From: Lojkania enalia
Taxonomy: Eukaryota; Ascomycota; Dothideomycetes; Pleosporales
Direction of reading: 5' to 3'
DNA length: 64,000 nucleotides
Assembly (NCBI GenBank): GCA_010094045.1
Contig: ML986582.1
Location: 124,001 to 188,000, forward strand
Shown here: positions 1 through 9,683 of the stretch, one piece after another
Layout of the letters: the number at the start of each line of letters is the position of its first letter
Position numbering within the stretch: the first letter of the stretch is position 1
The notes under the pieces: model-generated
What the model was told of the DNA's origin: nothing
Database searches by the model: none
What the model saw: the letters and a program-made list of their open reading frames with translations, nothing else
Made by a program: the position numbers and the translations under genes

Positions 1-637
1 CATTTATCCCGATACTAAAAGCGATACACTATGCCAAAAGTAGGAAATGTCACGGGGTGGTCCGAACTTTCTACACATGTTAGAGCCCATAGAAGCCCCT
101 CTCAATCAATTCGGACAAAGACGAATGTTTACAAGTGTTTAGATATCACGTATATTTCCACAAGTTACGGGCATACCGCGGAGTTAAGAGATTGTGTGGC
201 TTTACTGGTGTCGGGTTTCAGTGTTCAGGGTTGCAAAGCCCCCATATTCGCACCTCTATCGAAGCGACACCAACGAGCTAATCTCAAACGGTCTGCGTTA
301 GTTCCAAGGTATAAAAATGCTGATATTCTAGGGCTACAGTTTTTGTCGTTAGTGTAAAGCATTGACTTGAGATATTAGGCAAAGGATGCGTGATAGCTCA
401 CTGCCATGTTATGCCTTCCCATCCAAGGCAATGTGATTGGCTAGATTTCTCAACAGCCACAAATCCTCTAAGGCGTCCCACCCACCGGTCGAGCACTGCC
501 TTGCTCTTGCATTCATAAGATGGACTGCTTGGTAGCCTATTCATAAACTCCTATCGCTATTTCTGGCCGTTGATACACTGAAGCGCGTACTTGCCCTTTA
601 CTAACCGGCCTATCCAATATCCCTCCAAGCCGACGCC
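1..637. other. Stretch without a confident gene
   Basis: A 108-codon ATG frame runs on the plus strand at 31-357, but its product shows no domain, signal peptide or membrane segment that I recognise. It is not supported as a gene. The rest is presumably upstream sequence for the membrane-protein gene starting at 638. Confidence 0.4.
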
Positions 638-1378
638 ATGTGGCAGAAAGTAAACTGCCGCGGAGATGGCGAAACTTTCCCAACCAGCAAAACAATCGTC
701 TGCACCATCCTCATTATCCTCTTCACATCGATGACGGAATGCTTCTCCCAAGTCACATTCCCCGCCAACAAACCCCAAACCTCAACAATCCCCGAAAGCG
801 AAACGACAAACTCATCTTCTCCTTCCGCAGAAGCTCCCTCAAAAGCCCCGATGGAAAGTGCTGATCCAAGCAGCCCATCAAACCGCGCATTCCGCTTCAT
901 CAGTGCGTCAATATCATTACTATTCGTAGTCGTCGCCTTCGGACTCCGCATCCACGATGTGACCGCATACGACTACTTCTGCGTAGAGACTAATATGACT
1001 ATCCAACCTGTATGGTGGGCGATCGTCCTCTTCAACATCATCCCATTCACGTGCGCATGCACGGCGTGGCTCAGGACGCTTGTCGACTGTCTGTTGGTGA
1101 GGTATAACAAGAGCATACCTTACAAACTCTGGCCAAACTGTCTACCGATTGCGATATGCTTCTTGCCTCTTCTATTTGTTATAGGGCTGCTTCACCCGTG
1201 TATCTTTGCGGTAATGGGCGTGAAGAATCCTACGAAGGTGAAGGAAGAGGAATATATTGAGTTGGCCGAGGAGGAGTCGTTGATGAGGAATGTGGAAGGA
1301 CAGAGGGACGATGACGAGGAGACGCTATCTGGGCTAGAGAGCCTTGCGCAGGCGAAGAAGTCAGAAGAGATGGTTTGA
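638..1378 (+). CDS. Four-helix membrane protein of unknown function
   Basis: Intronless frame of 246 residues that I cannot assign to a named family. Hydrophobic segments lie at about residues 18-37, 86-106, 125-148 and 169-195. The first may act as a signal anchor. Between the first two lies a Ser/Thr/Pro-rich stretch (about 40-85) that looks like an exposed linker. The C-terminal 50 residues are acidic (runs such as KEEEYIELAEEE and DDDEE) and probably cytoplasmic. The ATG at 638 is the first in frame and is used as the start. No intron signal breaks the frame. It sits upstream of, and on the same strand as, the sulfite oxidase gene, about 480 bases away, with no sign of linked function. 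Confidence 0.6.
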   Translation: MWQKVNCRGDGETFPTSKTIVCTILIILFTSMTECFSQVTFPANKPQTSTIPESETTNSSSPSAEAPSKAPMESADPSSPSNRAFRFISASISLLFVVVAFGLRIHDVTAYDYFCVETNMTIQPVWWAIVLFNIIPFTCACTAWLRTLVDCLLVRYNKSIPYKLWPNCLPIAICFLPLLFVIGLLHPCIFAVMGVKNPTKVKEEEYIELAEEESLMRNVEGQRDDDEETLSGLESLAQAKKSEEMV

Positions 1379-1860
1379 AGAACCGTCCCGAGCGAGGAAA
1401 CGAGGATTTCTTGGGAGGAATGAACTGACGATGTGATTGGCGTTTTCTTCTCTCCCTTTTCCGTTGCATGTCGTACTAGCTGTATCACAAACCTTCTATC
1501 ATTGGATCCAAAAATGACAGTAATTGCTCGTCACAAACGTCACGACGTATCCCACATCCCAGCCCTTTGGCCATATCGTAGACCCCGTGCCACGAGGCCG
1601 CAAAAGCCGCGCCTACCCGCGGTTCAACCTCACAAGTAGCAGCCACAATATCATATCCAGTTCCAGCAAATGCCCATCTGCGAAGACGAGAAGAGAGGAG
1701 GAGCGTTGAATCGGATCCGCTACCCCCAAGCGTCGTCGAGGGGCATGGCAGATTACCCCGCTTAAACCTGCGATGGCCCCCCACTTCAACCACATCTCGC
1801 TCGTTTATTCCTGACACCCCTCGATCACGCAATCCGCGCCAACACCAAAAAACCGCCCAA
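1379..1860. other. Intergenic region
   Basis: A 115-codon minus-strand frame (1485-1832) overlaps this stretch, but its composition is unremarkable and it lacks a recognisable domain. The right part is presumably the promoter and leader of the sulfite oxidase gene. Confidence 0.4.
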
Positions 1861-3130
1861 ATGGTCCAGGTACGCGCCTAAATCCCCCATCCAGCCTCCC
1901 AAACAGGCAAAATGTAAACAGAAAGCCAACTGACGTCATCCGGCAGCTCGAATATTCGGTTGAGGAGCCGCTGAACAGGGAGCCGGAGCTGGAGAAGTTG
2001 ATTTCGAGGTAGGAACGCCGGAGTCGTCTGATTACGGCCGGGACGGGATTGAGAGCTAAATTGACAACAACAGCTTTATTACGAAGGAGGGAGAGGGGTA
2101 TGATAGAAATCACGGCCCTATCCCCCACCTTGATGCCACATCGCATTGCGTCACCATTTACGGCCTCGTGAAGAAGGAGCTCTCGCTCTCCATCTCCGAC
2201 CTCCAGGCTCTGCCGCAGCACTCCGTCATCTGTGCGCTACAATGTGCGGGGAATCGGCGGCATACAATGCGGACCAAGCTGAAGGAGGTCAGCGGCATCG
2301 ATTGGTTTGATGGCGCGGTCATGAATTGTAAATGGACGGGCCCGCTGCTGAAGGATGTTTTGATCAAGGCGGGGGTGGATGTGGAGGAGGAGAAGTGGAA
2401 GGATGCTCATGTTGCGTTTGCTTGCTTTCAGACGCCGACGCAGGACGATGAGTGGTATGGTGCTTCGGTGCCGTTGTCCAGGGCCATGGATGCGTCCTGT
2501 TCGATTATTCTGGCACTGGAGATGAATGGTAAGCCGCTACCGCCGAATCATGGCGCTCCGGTTAGAGTCGTTACGCCCGGCATCGCAGGGGCTAGGAGTG
2601 TGAAATGGCTGGATCGGATCACGGTGCAGATGACAGAGAGCACCAATTATTACCAGCAGCATGATTATAAGATCTTGCCCGAGGAGGCGGATACGCCGGA
2701 AAATGCGGAGAAGTGGTGGAGCAAGGTGCCTGCGATTCAAGATATGCCAGTCAATTCTGTTATCGGCATTCCAAAGGAAGATTCTAGTGTCAAGGTAGAC
2801 GAGAATGGATGCATAGAAGTCAAGGGTTATGCGCTACCTTCCGGAGCCGACGGACCAGTAGCCAAGGTTGAAGTTTCAGCCGACAATGGAAATACGTGGA
2901 CGGTCGCCGAGTTACTCGGTGAACACGCAGCCGATGAACCGGGCGTGGAACTGAAGTGGGCGTGGTGTTTGTGGAAAGCAAAGATCAAGATTGAGAAAGG
3001 GAAGAACAGGAAGATTTTGAGTCGCGCCACCGATACCGCGGGCAATGTGCAAGAGAGGTGTCCCAAGTGGAATTTCCGGGGCGTGGCATACAATGGGTAT
3101 GGAGAAGTAAAGGGCCTTGAAGTCGTCTGA
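1861..3130 (+). CDS. Sulfite oxidase-type molybdenum enzyme
   Basis: Three exons (1861-1869, 1947-2008, 2074-3130) give 375 residues; phases close exactly. The product matches the eukaryotic sulfite oxidase family, which oxidises sulfite to sulfate with a molybdopterin cofactor. An early RNHGPIPHLD motif is followed by ICALQCAGNRR, whose Cys (about residue 81) is the expected molybdenum ligand. HGAPVRVVTPGIAGARSVKW is the typical central signature. The C-terminal third (about 230-365) fits the Mo-co dimerisation domain. There is no N-terminal cytochrome b5 domain, as in plant sulfite oxidase, and the C-terminus (LEVV) is not a PTS1 signal. The first exon encodes only Met-Val-Gln, so the start depends on the two introns. 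A nitrate reductase is excluded by length and the missing haem and FAD domains. Confidence 0.88.
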
Positions 3131-3548
3131 GGGGAGTAATGCATAGAGAGGAGCAAGTCAGTTAAGCTATAAATATTGCAGACCTAGGTTGCTAGGATGA
3201 GCTTGGTTTTTGTTCGTTATCGTTCGAGCGCGCTCATTACTATCACGATCTGTTTGTTTTGCTACCTTTCAGCTAGTATTCATATTTCTGTCTGATATGA
3301 GAAGAAAAACGCTCAAAAGACGCAATAGGCCATATCCACTTAGAAGTCCACAAGCCCATAGAACTCCACGCATGCCATGCATAAATCACAAATCGCAAAA
3401 CCAAAACCATAATAAACCCAAATACTTATCTAGCACCGTCCAAGATGCCATCTTCAGTCCCCAGTCCCCAGTCCTCAGGCCTTAATAAGATCTAACCACC
3501 AAGACATGCCGGCTTCAGTGCACAATGCACAAGCCCCCCAACCACCTC
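3131..3548. other. 3' intergenic region between convergent genes
   Basis: Untranslated space shared by the 3' ends of the sulfite oxidase gene and UBC7, which point at each other. No further gene or RNA is visible. Confidence 0.5.
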
Positions 3549-4152
3549 TCACAGCCCCAAGCTCTTCCTAACATTATCCCTAACAATCCTCTCATACTCC
3601 GCTCTCTTCTCCCTCCACATCCTCGCCGCATCCACATTCGCTGGACTCTCGTCATTCGGCTCTGCGAGCATGCTCATTACGCTAATCAATATCTTCTCGA
3701 CGCTCTGGATCGGCGACCATCGCTCGCTCGCCTTCTCATAGTGCAGCGGATCGTCACCCGGCGCATGGAGAATCGATATACAGACTGTGCCATTCGGATA
3801 CACTATGCACGTATACAGTTAGTTCTCATCCCACCCAACATAACATCCACAGTCTTCCTCAACCACCCTACACAAACTATATCCGGGGAGTGCGGCTGAG
3901 CTACATACCATTCGGATGCCACATATCAACTAGGAACCGCATCGTCGGCGGCGCGAGCGGGTAGTCCTTCGGAAATTTGAGCTCGGCGGGGAATACACCG
4001 CCTTCGAAGGGCGTGCCTTCGGGCCCCTGGATCAGAGCTTCCCAGAGGAACATATCATCTTCGCTGAGCGGGCCGGCGGTTATGCCTTCGGGAGGGTCGG
4101 AAGAGAGCGATTTGTATTCTTTAAAGAGGCGTTTGGAGGCCGAGGATGTCAT
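3549..4152 (-). CDS. UBC7: Ubiquitin-conjugating enzyme E2, Ubc7/UBE2G type
   Basis: Two exons on the minus strand (4152-3909 and 3802-3549) give 165 residues, the same length as yeast Ubc7. The HPN motif lies at the end of exon 1 and the splice restores [11 protein letters not shown], whose Cys carries the ubiquitin thioester. The acidic insert after the active site ([19 protein letters not shown]) is diagnostic of the Ubc7/UBE2G group and separates it from the UbcH5 group. Yeast Ubc7 acts in ER-associated degradation together with Cue1 and the Hrd1 or Doa10 ligases; that role is inferred here from homology. Upstream ATGs exist in the longer open frame, but [14 protein letters not shown] is the conserved N-terminus. 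Its promoter is flanked by the transposon relic starting near 4442. Confidence 0.95.
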
Positions 4153-4441
4153 GGTGGTTGTGTGTATATATGGCGGGATGGGAGTGCAATGGGAGGGGGG
4201 GTAGACCGGGGGGTAATTGTTGAGGTCGTGCGCGCGGGAGGATTTAAGGGTTAATAGCGTCGACTGTAGGACGTAGGTCGGGATAAAATTTTCAGGGAGT
4301 GTGTTACGAATATATACTTTGTGGGATACAACGTGCTGTGTCGTGAATTCGTGGTGATGCTGGCGTTGGTTCCGGGACGGGGTCGAGACCGTGGACCAGG
4401 GTTGTAGGGTTGTCACCAGGATTGTCAACGATAAAATAATA

Positions 4442-4467
4442 AACGTGTTTTATCACTCGGCGGCCCA
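4442..4467 (+). repeat. Left terminal inverted repeat
   Basis: The segment ATCACTCGGCGGCCCAC (4451-4467) matches the reverse complement of 5499-5515 at 16 of 17 positions. The outer ACGTG start at 4442 also pairs with CACGT at 5536-5540. Confidence 0.7.
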
Positions 4468-4505
4468 CTCCCACCAAAAAGACGCCTCTATCAACAACAC
4501 TCACA

Positions 4506-5470
4506 ATGGCGCGCCACCCCCCTAATGAGCAGCTCCAAAAATCAGGTAGGCTAGCTCTATCGATACGCGCGATTTAGAATAAACAGATTTTAAGCACTCG
4601 AAAAGCTGCGCAGCTATTCAACATCCCCTATACTACCCTTCACCAATATATAAATAATATCCCTACGAAAGCTGCCAGCAACGCTAAAAAAGCGAAAGCT
4701 ATCTCGTACAGAGGAGCGGAGCCTAGTAGACTGGATGCTAGAGCTTAACCGACGAGGATTTCCGCCGCTAATTATCGACGTACAACAATTCACAAATACT
4801 CTACTAGCTACATGCGGCCAGCAGCCTATACTAGAGCATGTCAACAAATACTGGGCTACATGCTTTATTAACACTTAGCTAGAGCTATAAACGAAGTAGA
4901 GTTGTAAATTCCATTCACGGCGTGAGCGATTCGAGGATCCTGTCGTAATTAGCGTGTACTAGAGTCGCTCACAGTTATGACAACTACGCCGTCTCCGCCG
5001 ATACCTCCTAGACAGGCCTAGATATCAAGCACCTCATATAGTTGCTCGGCTGGGGAAGCAAGCTCACCTACTTAAGGATCTCCTGCAGCGGCAGTCGCAG
5101 AGTTCTACTGGTACTGCCCTTAATCAGCTTATTAAAGGATGCCAGCTAGCTATGTAATCAGCTGTCCTACTAGTGTATGAAAATATACAGCTTAGGGCAG
5201 CAAATCAGCATCGTAGGTTGAAGGACCAGAATCCTCATAGGTATATTGCTCAGGGAGGAGCTCTACAGGTAGAGGAATGCTAGTACCTAGCTGTAGAGGT
5301 CGAAAATAGGGAGCGGAGGGTGGAGAGATTCCGCGATCCCATGCCAACGGGCACTACCGACGCGCTCGAAGTGCCATATTATAGGCTATAGGAGGAATCA
5401 GTATACTAGTGCTTAAGAAAGTCCTTTACAGAATTCCGGCGTATTTTATTCTATTGTTGCTGTACTATCG
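4506..5470 (+). pseudogene. Degenerate pogo/Fot1-family transposase
   Basis: Starting near the ATG at 4506, coding remnants appear in shifting frames with many TAA/TAG stops. Recognisable pieces in order are: a helix-turn-helix (AQLFNIPYTTLHQYINN, about 4610-4660); a CENP-B/Tc5-like second DNA-binding part (TEERSLVDWMLELNRRG, then IIDVQQFTNTLL and HVNKYW, about 4700-4860); and, after a jump, the typical C-terminal part (APHIVARLGKQAHLLKDLLQ, then ALNQLIKGCQ, about 5020-5150), ending with a basic RRLKDQNPHRY stretch. The region that should hold the DDE/DDD triad is missing. Stops that could derive from Gln or Trp codons fit C-to-T/G-to-A decay such as repeat-induced point mutation. Assignment rests on recalled family patterns, not a search. 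Confidence 0.7.
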
Positions 5471-5498
5471 TTCAAAAACGCGCATTGATTTTCATGAG

Positions 5499-5540
5499 GT
5501 GGGCCGCTGAGTGATTCGGGCCGTTGAGTGATAAGCACGT
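5499..5540 (-). repeat. Right terminal inverted repeat, internally doubled
   Basis: Two copies of the core lie head to tail here: one at 5499-5515 and a second at about 5518-5533 (reverse complement TATCACTCAACGGCCC). The left end shows only one. The doubling may reflect slippage or a second nested terminus. Confidence 0.6.
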
Positions 5541-6001
5541 CAGTCGCTCAGGTTGCTAAGCTGACTGCTTGGTACTAGGGAGCTCGGACCCCACCGGTTG
5601 GCTTGGCTTTTTGACCAGTCGGCTGAGCTGTATTCTGACCAAGTCGGCTGAAGCGTATCCCATGACCATTACGTAATAACCGCCGTGACTGTAAGGCTTG
5701 CGGTTGGAGCGTAGTGTCCACGTGCCCTCGTGCAGCCAGTGGCATAAGCTACGCGTTCCTACGCGTCTCCTAAGGTTTTTATCTGCAGCCTACCCTCTTT
5801 GCGGAATCACAGTCTTCCACGAAATCTTGTCTTCAATCGAACGCACATCGCTTTACAGGCCAAAATCCTTCCACGATACCTTTTCCATCGCCGAAACTGC
5901 ATCTTCCACGAAGAAACGACCTTCCACGAAGTAACATTCTCAAAGCGACGTCACTCAACGCCGCCATTTCCTCCATAGCACATTACGAGCAACGATACAT
6001 A
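5541..6001. other. Intergenic region upstream of the DUF7587-like gene
   Basis: No gene is recognised. A frame at 5698-5934 exists only because stops happen to be absent. The stretch carries the short CTTCCACGA repeats listed separately and is the likely promoter and leader of the gene at 6002. Confidence 0.4.
5814..5929 (+). repeat. Four copies of CTTCCACGA in a presumed leader/promoter
   Basis: The 9-mer CTTCCACGA occurs at 5814, 5868, 5903 and 5921, all on the same strand, within 116 bases and 70-190 bases before the ATG at 6002. Spacing is irregular (54, 35, 18). Confidence 0.6.
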
Positions 6002-6481
6002 ATGGTGCCTGACATATATTGGCGTGTCCAGGACGAACACTCTCGCGCACGGTTTCGCAAGGGAGAAGGTATCCTCGCTGAAGATGCGGGAAAAGTGGTG
6101 GATTTCAACGATCGCAACATGGTGCGGCACGAGCTGGAGCTACATCTTGATTGGGCTAATAGACGGCCTACTCCCTTCATCTCTTGCTATGCCGACTACA
6201 ACACTGCCTTGTGCGAGGCGGAACGACGAATAAATAAAGGGAAAAGAGACGTTTGGCTGCTGCGGATCGATCTCAAGGCTTGCTGGGGGGAAGTTGAGTT
6301 CCGAGAAGTTCGACGCCTTGCTGGTAAGACGGGCATTTGGATTGAGGAATACGCGTGGCACAACTCAGAGTCCGAGTATATTTTCCTTCATGGGATACCG
6401 TATTATGCAGTAAGGCGTGTCAAAAGAGGACTTCGCTCTAGTAAACATAGAGACGCAACGTGTTTACGATTCACGAAATGA
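6002..6481 (+). CDS. DUF7587-like fungal protein
   Basis: Intronless frame of 159 residues. It resembles the fungal family I know as DUF7587, of unknown function. The pattern seen is an N-terminal YWRVQDEHSRARF, a central LDWANRRPTPFISCYAD, then VWLLRIDLKACWGEVEFREV, and near the end EEYAWHNSESEYIFLHGIP. The frame starts at the first ATG (6002), and the aromatic start of the domain follows within five residues, so little or nothing is missing. The C-terminal 25 residues are basic (RRVKRGLRSSKHR). No membrane segment or signal peptide is seen. It sits in an island of transposon and gene relics but shows no internal stop, so it may be intact. The order Arg, PFIS, ESE recalls an ADP-ribosyltransferase-like layout, which is only an inference. 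Confidence 0.7.
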   Translation: MVPDIYWRVQDEHSRARFRKGEGILAEDAGKVVDFNDRNMVRHELELHLDWANRRPTPFISCYADYNTALCEAERRINKGKRDVWLLRIDLKACWGEVEFREVRRLAGKTGIWIEEYAWHNSESEYIFLHGIPYYAVRRVKRGLRSSKHRDATCLRFTK

Positions 6482-6781
6482 ACGACAGCACCTCAATTTG
6501 TCACGGCTGATATTATATTTTCACGTAGGAATAGACTAGCTCTCAGCTTCTTTAACATGCAAGCTCTTTTGTCTCAAATTGTATCTAGGAGTGGCCCTCA
6601 GAAACTCTTTGCTTATCTCTAGCGGGATGTCGGGGAACTTAGGTCAGAATTTAAATGATAACCTTATAAATTTTCAATCTTGTTCTTTGGCTACCTCACC
6701 CATCAGTGGCTGCCTCTGCCATTTTACTCTGTTTCTTGCCGGTCGATAATACGTGAAATAGTTTACGCACGGCACAGAAGA

Positions 6782-7250
6782 CTAGGAGTGTAGTCCATTG
6801 ACTGTTCCACCCTGATAGATTGCGAAGGTGTCCAAGGACGCTTGGGCTAATTTATCGGTTCGGTCAAATAGATCGGCTGAGGCAATAATACTAGGGTAGA
6901 CTGAGACAAACAATTCGGCTGCCTCTTCGAATCCGATAAAGGTATTCTTGCTCCTCAAGATTGAGAGAGAGTAGCTCCTCCACAGCTCCTATCCGAACGA
7001 TTTGCTCAAGAGTGGAATGTGAACAATTGGATGGCTTCGGACAGCCTATGCAGTCGCGCCAAAAAGACACTAGTGCTTTTAGAACATCAAAGGGCCGGCT
7101 CGTAGACGGGCGCGAAAGCGCCTGCATCTCTTTTGTGACCTCACCTGTTTACACTCAAGTCCATTGCACCACACGATATTCCTCGAGCTTTTCATAAACC
7201 ACTGGATGGAGATGTTTCATGCTGGCGAAGACTGGTAGAAGGTGGTTCAC
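6782..7250 (-). pseudogene. Decayed coding region of unknown family
   Basis: The minus strand reads like protein from about 7250 down to a stop at 6782-6784, but not in one intact frame. The first part includes VFASMKHLHPVVYEKLEEYR, then TGA and TAA three codons apart, then EVTKEMQALSRPSTSRP and FDVLKALVSFWRDCIGC. The last part (GFEEAAELFVSVYPSIIAS, then LFDRTDKLAQASLDTF) lies in a neighbouring frame, with the switch near 6900-6950. Both stops could come from CGA and CAA by C-to-T change. I do not recognise the protein family. An unseen intron could explain the frame change but not the two stops. Confidence 0.45.
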
Positions 7251-7414
7251 TGTTATTCTATTTCCATTACGCCAAAGTATGACGAAAACTATATGAACTC
7301 CATTTTATGCAGTAACAGGTCGCGAAGTCTGTGCCAGTCTGTCTCAGAAACCGCAAAAATAAAGAATAGTCAATGACTCTTCATCCTTCGTGTGACAATC
7401 TTATCCTCCGCGAT

Positions 7415-7706
7415 CTAAGATTTCTTATCGTCGCTACTAGGGCTTCCACCTACTCTTGCATTTCGCTCTATCCACGCCATTAGGGCCTTCACATGCTCTT
7501 GCGCCTCGCTCCTCTCTTGCTCCGTGAGCGTCGCTAGATCTTGCACGGTCATCCGCGCCACCCTTAGTCATTGGCCCTGGCGCATCTTTCTCTTGTTCAA
7601 CGCTCTTACGCTTCCGGCCAGGTTTCCCCTTACTCGCGGTGGCGGTGACATCCTCAGCTTTTGCTTGTAGAGAGCTAAGACTCTCTATATGTAGATTCTT
7701 AATCAT
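7415..7706 (-). pseudogene. Frameshifted tail of a transposase-like protein
   Basis: The minus-strand frame begins MIKNLHIESLSSLQAKAED and continues with a Lys/Arg-rich GKPGRKRKSVEQEKDAP. This recalls the C-terminal tail of fungal DDE transposases. Near 7560 the sensible frame shifts by one base: MTK is followed by VARMTVQDLATLTEQE, then HVKALMAWIERN, to a stop at 7415-7417. The original frame instead runs into a low-quality Arg/Ala-rich tail. No transposase core is next to it, so this is a fragment. The family assignment is from memory of similar tails and is weak. Confidence 0.4.
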
Positions 7707-7997
7707 TAATTAATTTATCTTAACTCTACGATTTGGCCCTTGACAGTACCGGTACAGAATAACGCCATAGCTAAGACCAAGCCCCTGTGGCATTATAGAA
7801 ACTATCTTAGCGAACCACTCCACGCCTTCAGCCGCAGAACAAGCCTCGTGTTTTCCCCTCGGCACGAGGCTAGACTTGTTTGAAAGAGCCTGGAAATCTT
7901 CTCGATCTTCTCGCGCTTTCTTGCTTAGGATACTTAAAGCTGGTTCGTCGTCCGCGTCTCAGGCGCATGTTGATGCGCATTTTGCCTAACTACTCTC

Positions 7998-9683
7998 ATG
8001 GCCAAAACCGGACCCGAGGAATACTTGATATCACCACCTCCCGGTCGCCGTCTACGATGGTACCATCAAACCGACTCTTTACTAATCCTTGGAGGCTCCC
8101 TCGCGATCACGGTTGGTAGTATCTGGTTAGCTGACTCACTCCGGATCGGCCAAAAGACCGCCGAGCGATCCAACTTCTTCAGCCTCCTCACCTTCGGTAT
8201 TGCGTCTGCAGCAGCGTGGACATGCACTACACGGGCGGTATTCCGCGTTGCGTCCATGGACGCCGCAGGATTTGCGAAATGCGGCATCCAGCAGAAAGAT
8301 CTAAGTCTTATGCTAGAAATGCGAGTTCCTGACAGAGCGTGGCTTAGCTGGCGGAAGCGCATGTGGCGGACTAGTGCGTATGCGGTAGTATGCTTTGCAC
8401 TGTACGTGACAATGGGGGTCTTGTATCGGCTGGCTTTTAGTACCAAAGAACATATTTCCGTGGCAGGAGGCCGCCGATGTTCGTTCGCGCTGATGGGAGA
8501 CATTTGTGGAAAACACGACCTGTTCGGTTTCTATGGAAGCCTAATCGACCAAGGAGTTCGATGGCCGACTTACGCCGCACCATCTCTGCCATTCATACAA
8601 GCGTCACTGGGGGATTGGGATGTCCAGGCAGCATGGCATGGGGAGACGTTCGCGGCGGATACAGAGCCAAAAACGTGGGGATGGTTAAAGGCATGGCATA
8701 TTCTAGGTATGACAATGCTAGACGAAAGGGACTCGGATGACTGGGTGGGTGATAAGTTCAGCTACCTTCTTAACGGCACCGATGCCCTGCGTGTAGCCGA
8801 TCATCCGGTCTGTGGCCCGATGCTCAAAGGAGCGACTACCAATGGAACGAAGAGCGGCGACCCGATATCACGCGAATACTGGTTTGCGCTTGCGATTGGC
8901 GAAATGAACACTACGTATGAGCAGATTCCCCGAAACGTCAACGATCCAGATTATAGCATGCCACCTTCTAACTTTTCCATTGTTTCCGGCACGCCTGTGT
9001 TAAGTTCGGATGGGTGTCCAATGTCCATCGAACGGGAGGCATACGAGACTCTCGTCGACTTCGTGCAGTCGGGCATCTTCTCACCCTTCATGGAGCTCGA
9101 CTTCTCGTTTCTCAGCGACTACTACGAGTATACCGGTGGCGACGCACAATCCAAATGGTCATATCTTGCAAATAAACGAATGGTTTTCGCCGTACTCCTT
9201 TCGATCCTTCAACAAAATCAGACATACATCTCTCAGTCTGATCGTGAGCAGCTTATAGCTAAGGACATTCTCCGTCAAGAACTAGTGAATCCCGAGAACG
9301 ACTGGTGCGAATGTTCTTACTCGCCAGGTCTTGACTATAAGAAGCACACATCCGTTACGATCTACGCATCTCCTAGGACACAATTCTTCGCTTCGCTCCT
9401 GGCGATTGTCTGGGGTGTACTCCTGCTAGGCGCTGCGTATCCGTTTCGTAAGCTCGTCATTCGTGGCACGCTGGACCAGTATATGTCTTTTGGCAGCGAT
9501 GTTGGGAGCGAGGGCATGGCTGGCGCATCAACTGGGAAATTTAGCGCGGCAAGCGAGGCACTGTGGCAATTGGATGAAACGCAACAAGAAAACGGCGCGA
9601 GAAAAGTTGGGTTGGCACAAATCCCGATGAGGATAGCAGACGGCAACACTGTTAGATTGAAGCTCGGAAGAATGTATGTCTGA
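7998..9683 (+). CDS. Membrane protein with a large external domain, unknown function
   Basis: Single-exon gene of 561 residues. Hydrophobic segments are seen at about 27-46, 60-82, 126-147 and 462-485. Between the third and fourth lies a domain of about 310 residues with several Asn-X-Ser/Thr sites (for example NGT, NTT, NFS, NQT) and several Cys, so it is probably extracellular or lumenal. The C-terminal 75 residues are hydrophilic. I recognise the architecture of a common group of uncharacterised fungal membrane proteins but no named domain. The ATG at 7998 precedes the first helix by about 25 residues and is a plausible start. No intron is required. The frame is far longer than chance at this composition. 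Confidence 0.75.
   Translation: MAKTGPEEYLISPPPGRRLRWYHQTDSLLILGGSLAITVGSIWLADSLRIGQKTAERSNFFSLLTFGIASAAAWTCTTRAVFRVASMDAAGFAKCGIQQKDLSLMLEMRVPDRAWLSWRKRMWRTSAYAVVCFALYVTMGVLYRLAFSTKEHISVAGGRRCSFALMGDICGKHDLFGFYGSLIDQGVRWPTYAAPSLPFIQASLGDWDVQAAWHGETFAADTEPKTWGWLKAWHILGMTMLDERDSDDWVGDKFSYLLNGTDALRVADHPVCGPMLKGATTNGTKSGDPISREYWFALAIGEMNTTYEQIPRNVNDPDYSMPPSNFSIVSGTPVLSSDGCPMSIEREAYETLVDFVQSGIFSPFMELDFSFLSDYYEYTGGDAQSKWSYLANKRMVFAVLLSILQQNQTYISQSDREQLIAKDILRQELVNPENDWCECSYSPGLDYKKHTSVTIYASPRTQFFASLLAIVWGVLLLGAAYPFRKLVIRGTLDQYMSFGSDVGSEGMAGASTGKFSAASEALWQLDETQQENGARKVGLAQIPMRIADGNTVRLKLGRMYV

Larger units (their letters stand above)
4442..5540. mobile_element. Relic of a Fot1/pogo-type DNA transposon with terminal inverted repeats
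   Basis: About 1.1 kb is bounded by inverted copies of ACGTG(T/C)TTATCACTC followed by CGGCCCAC. Between the ends lies a broken transposase frame on the plus strand with N-terminal DNA-binding and C-terminal features of the fungal pogo/Fot1 group. The catalytic DDE core is absent, so the element cannot move itself. No clean TA target duplication remains at the ends; they may have diverged, or the outer borders may be off by a few bases. Confidence 0.7.
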
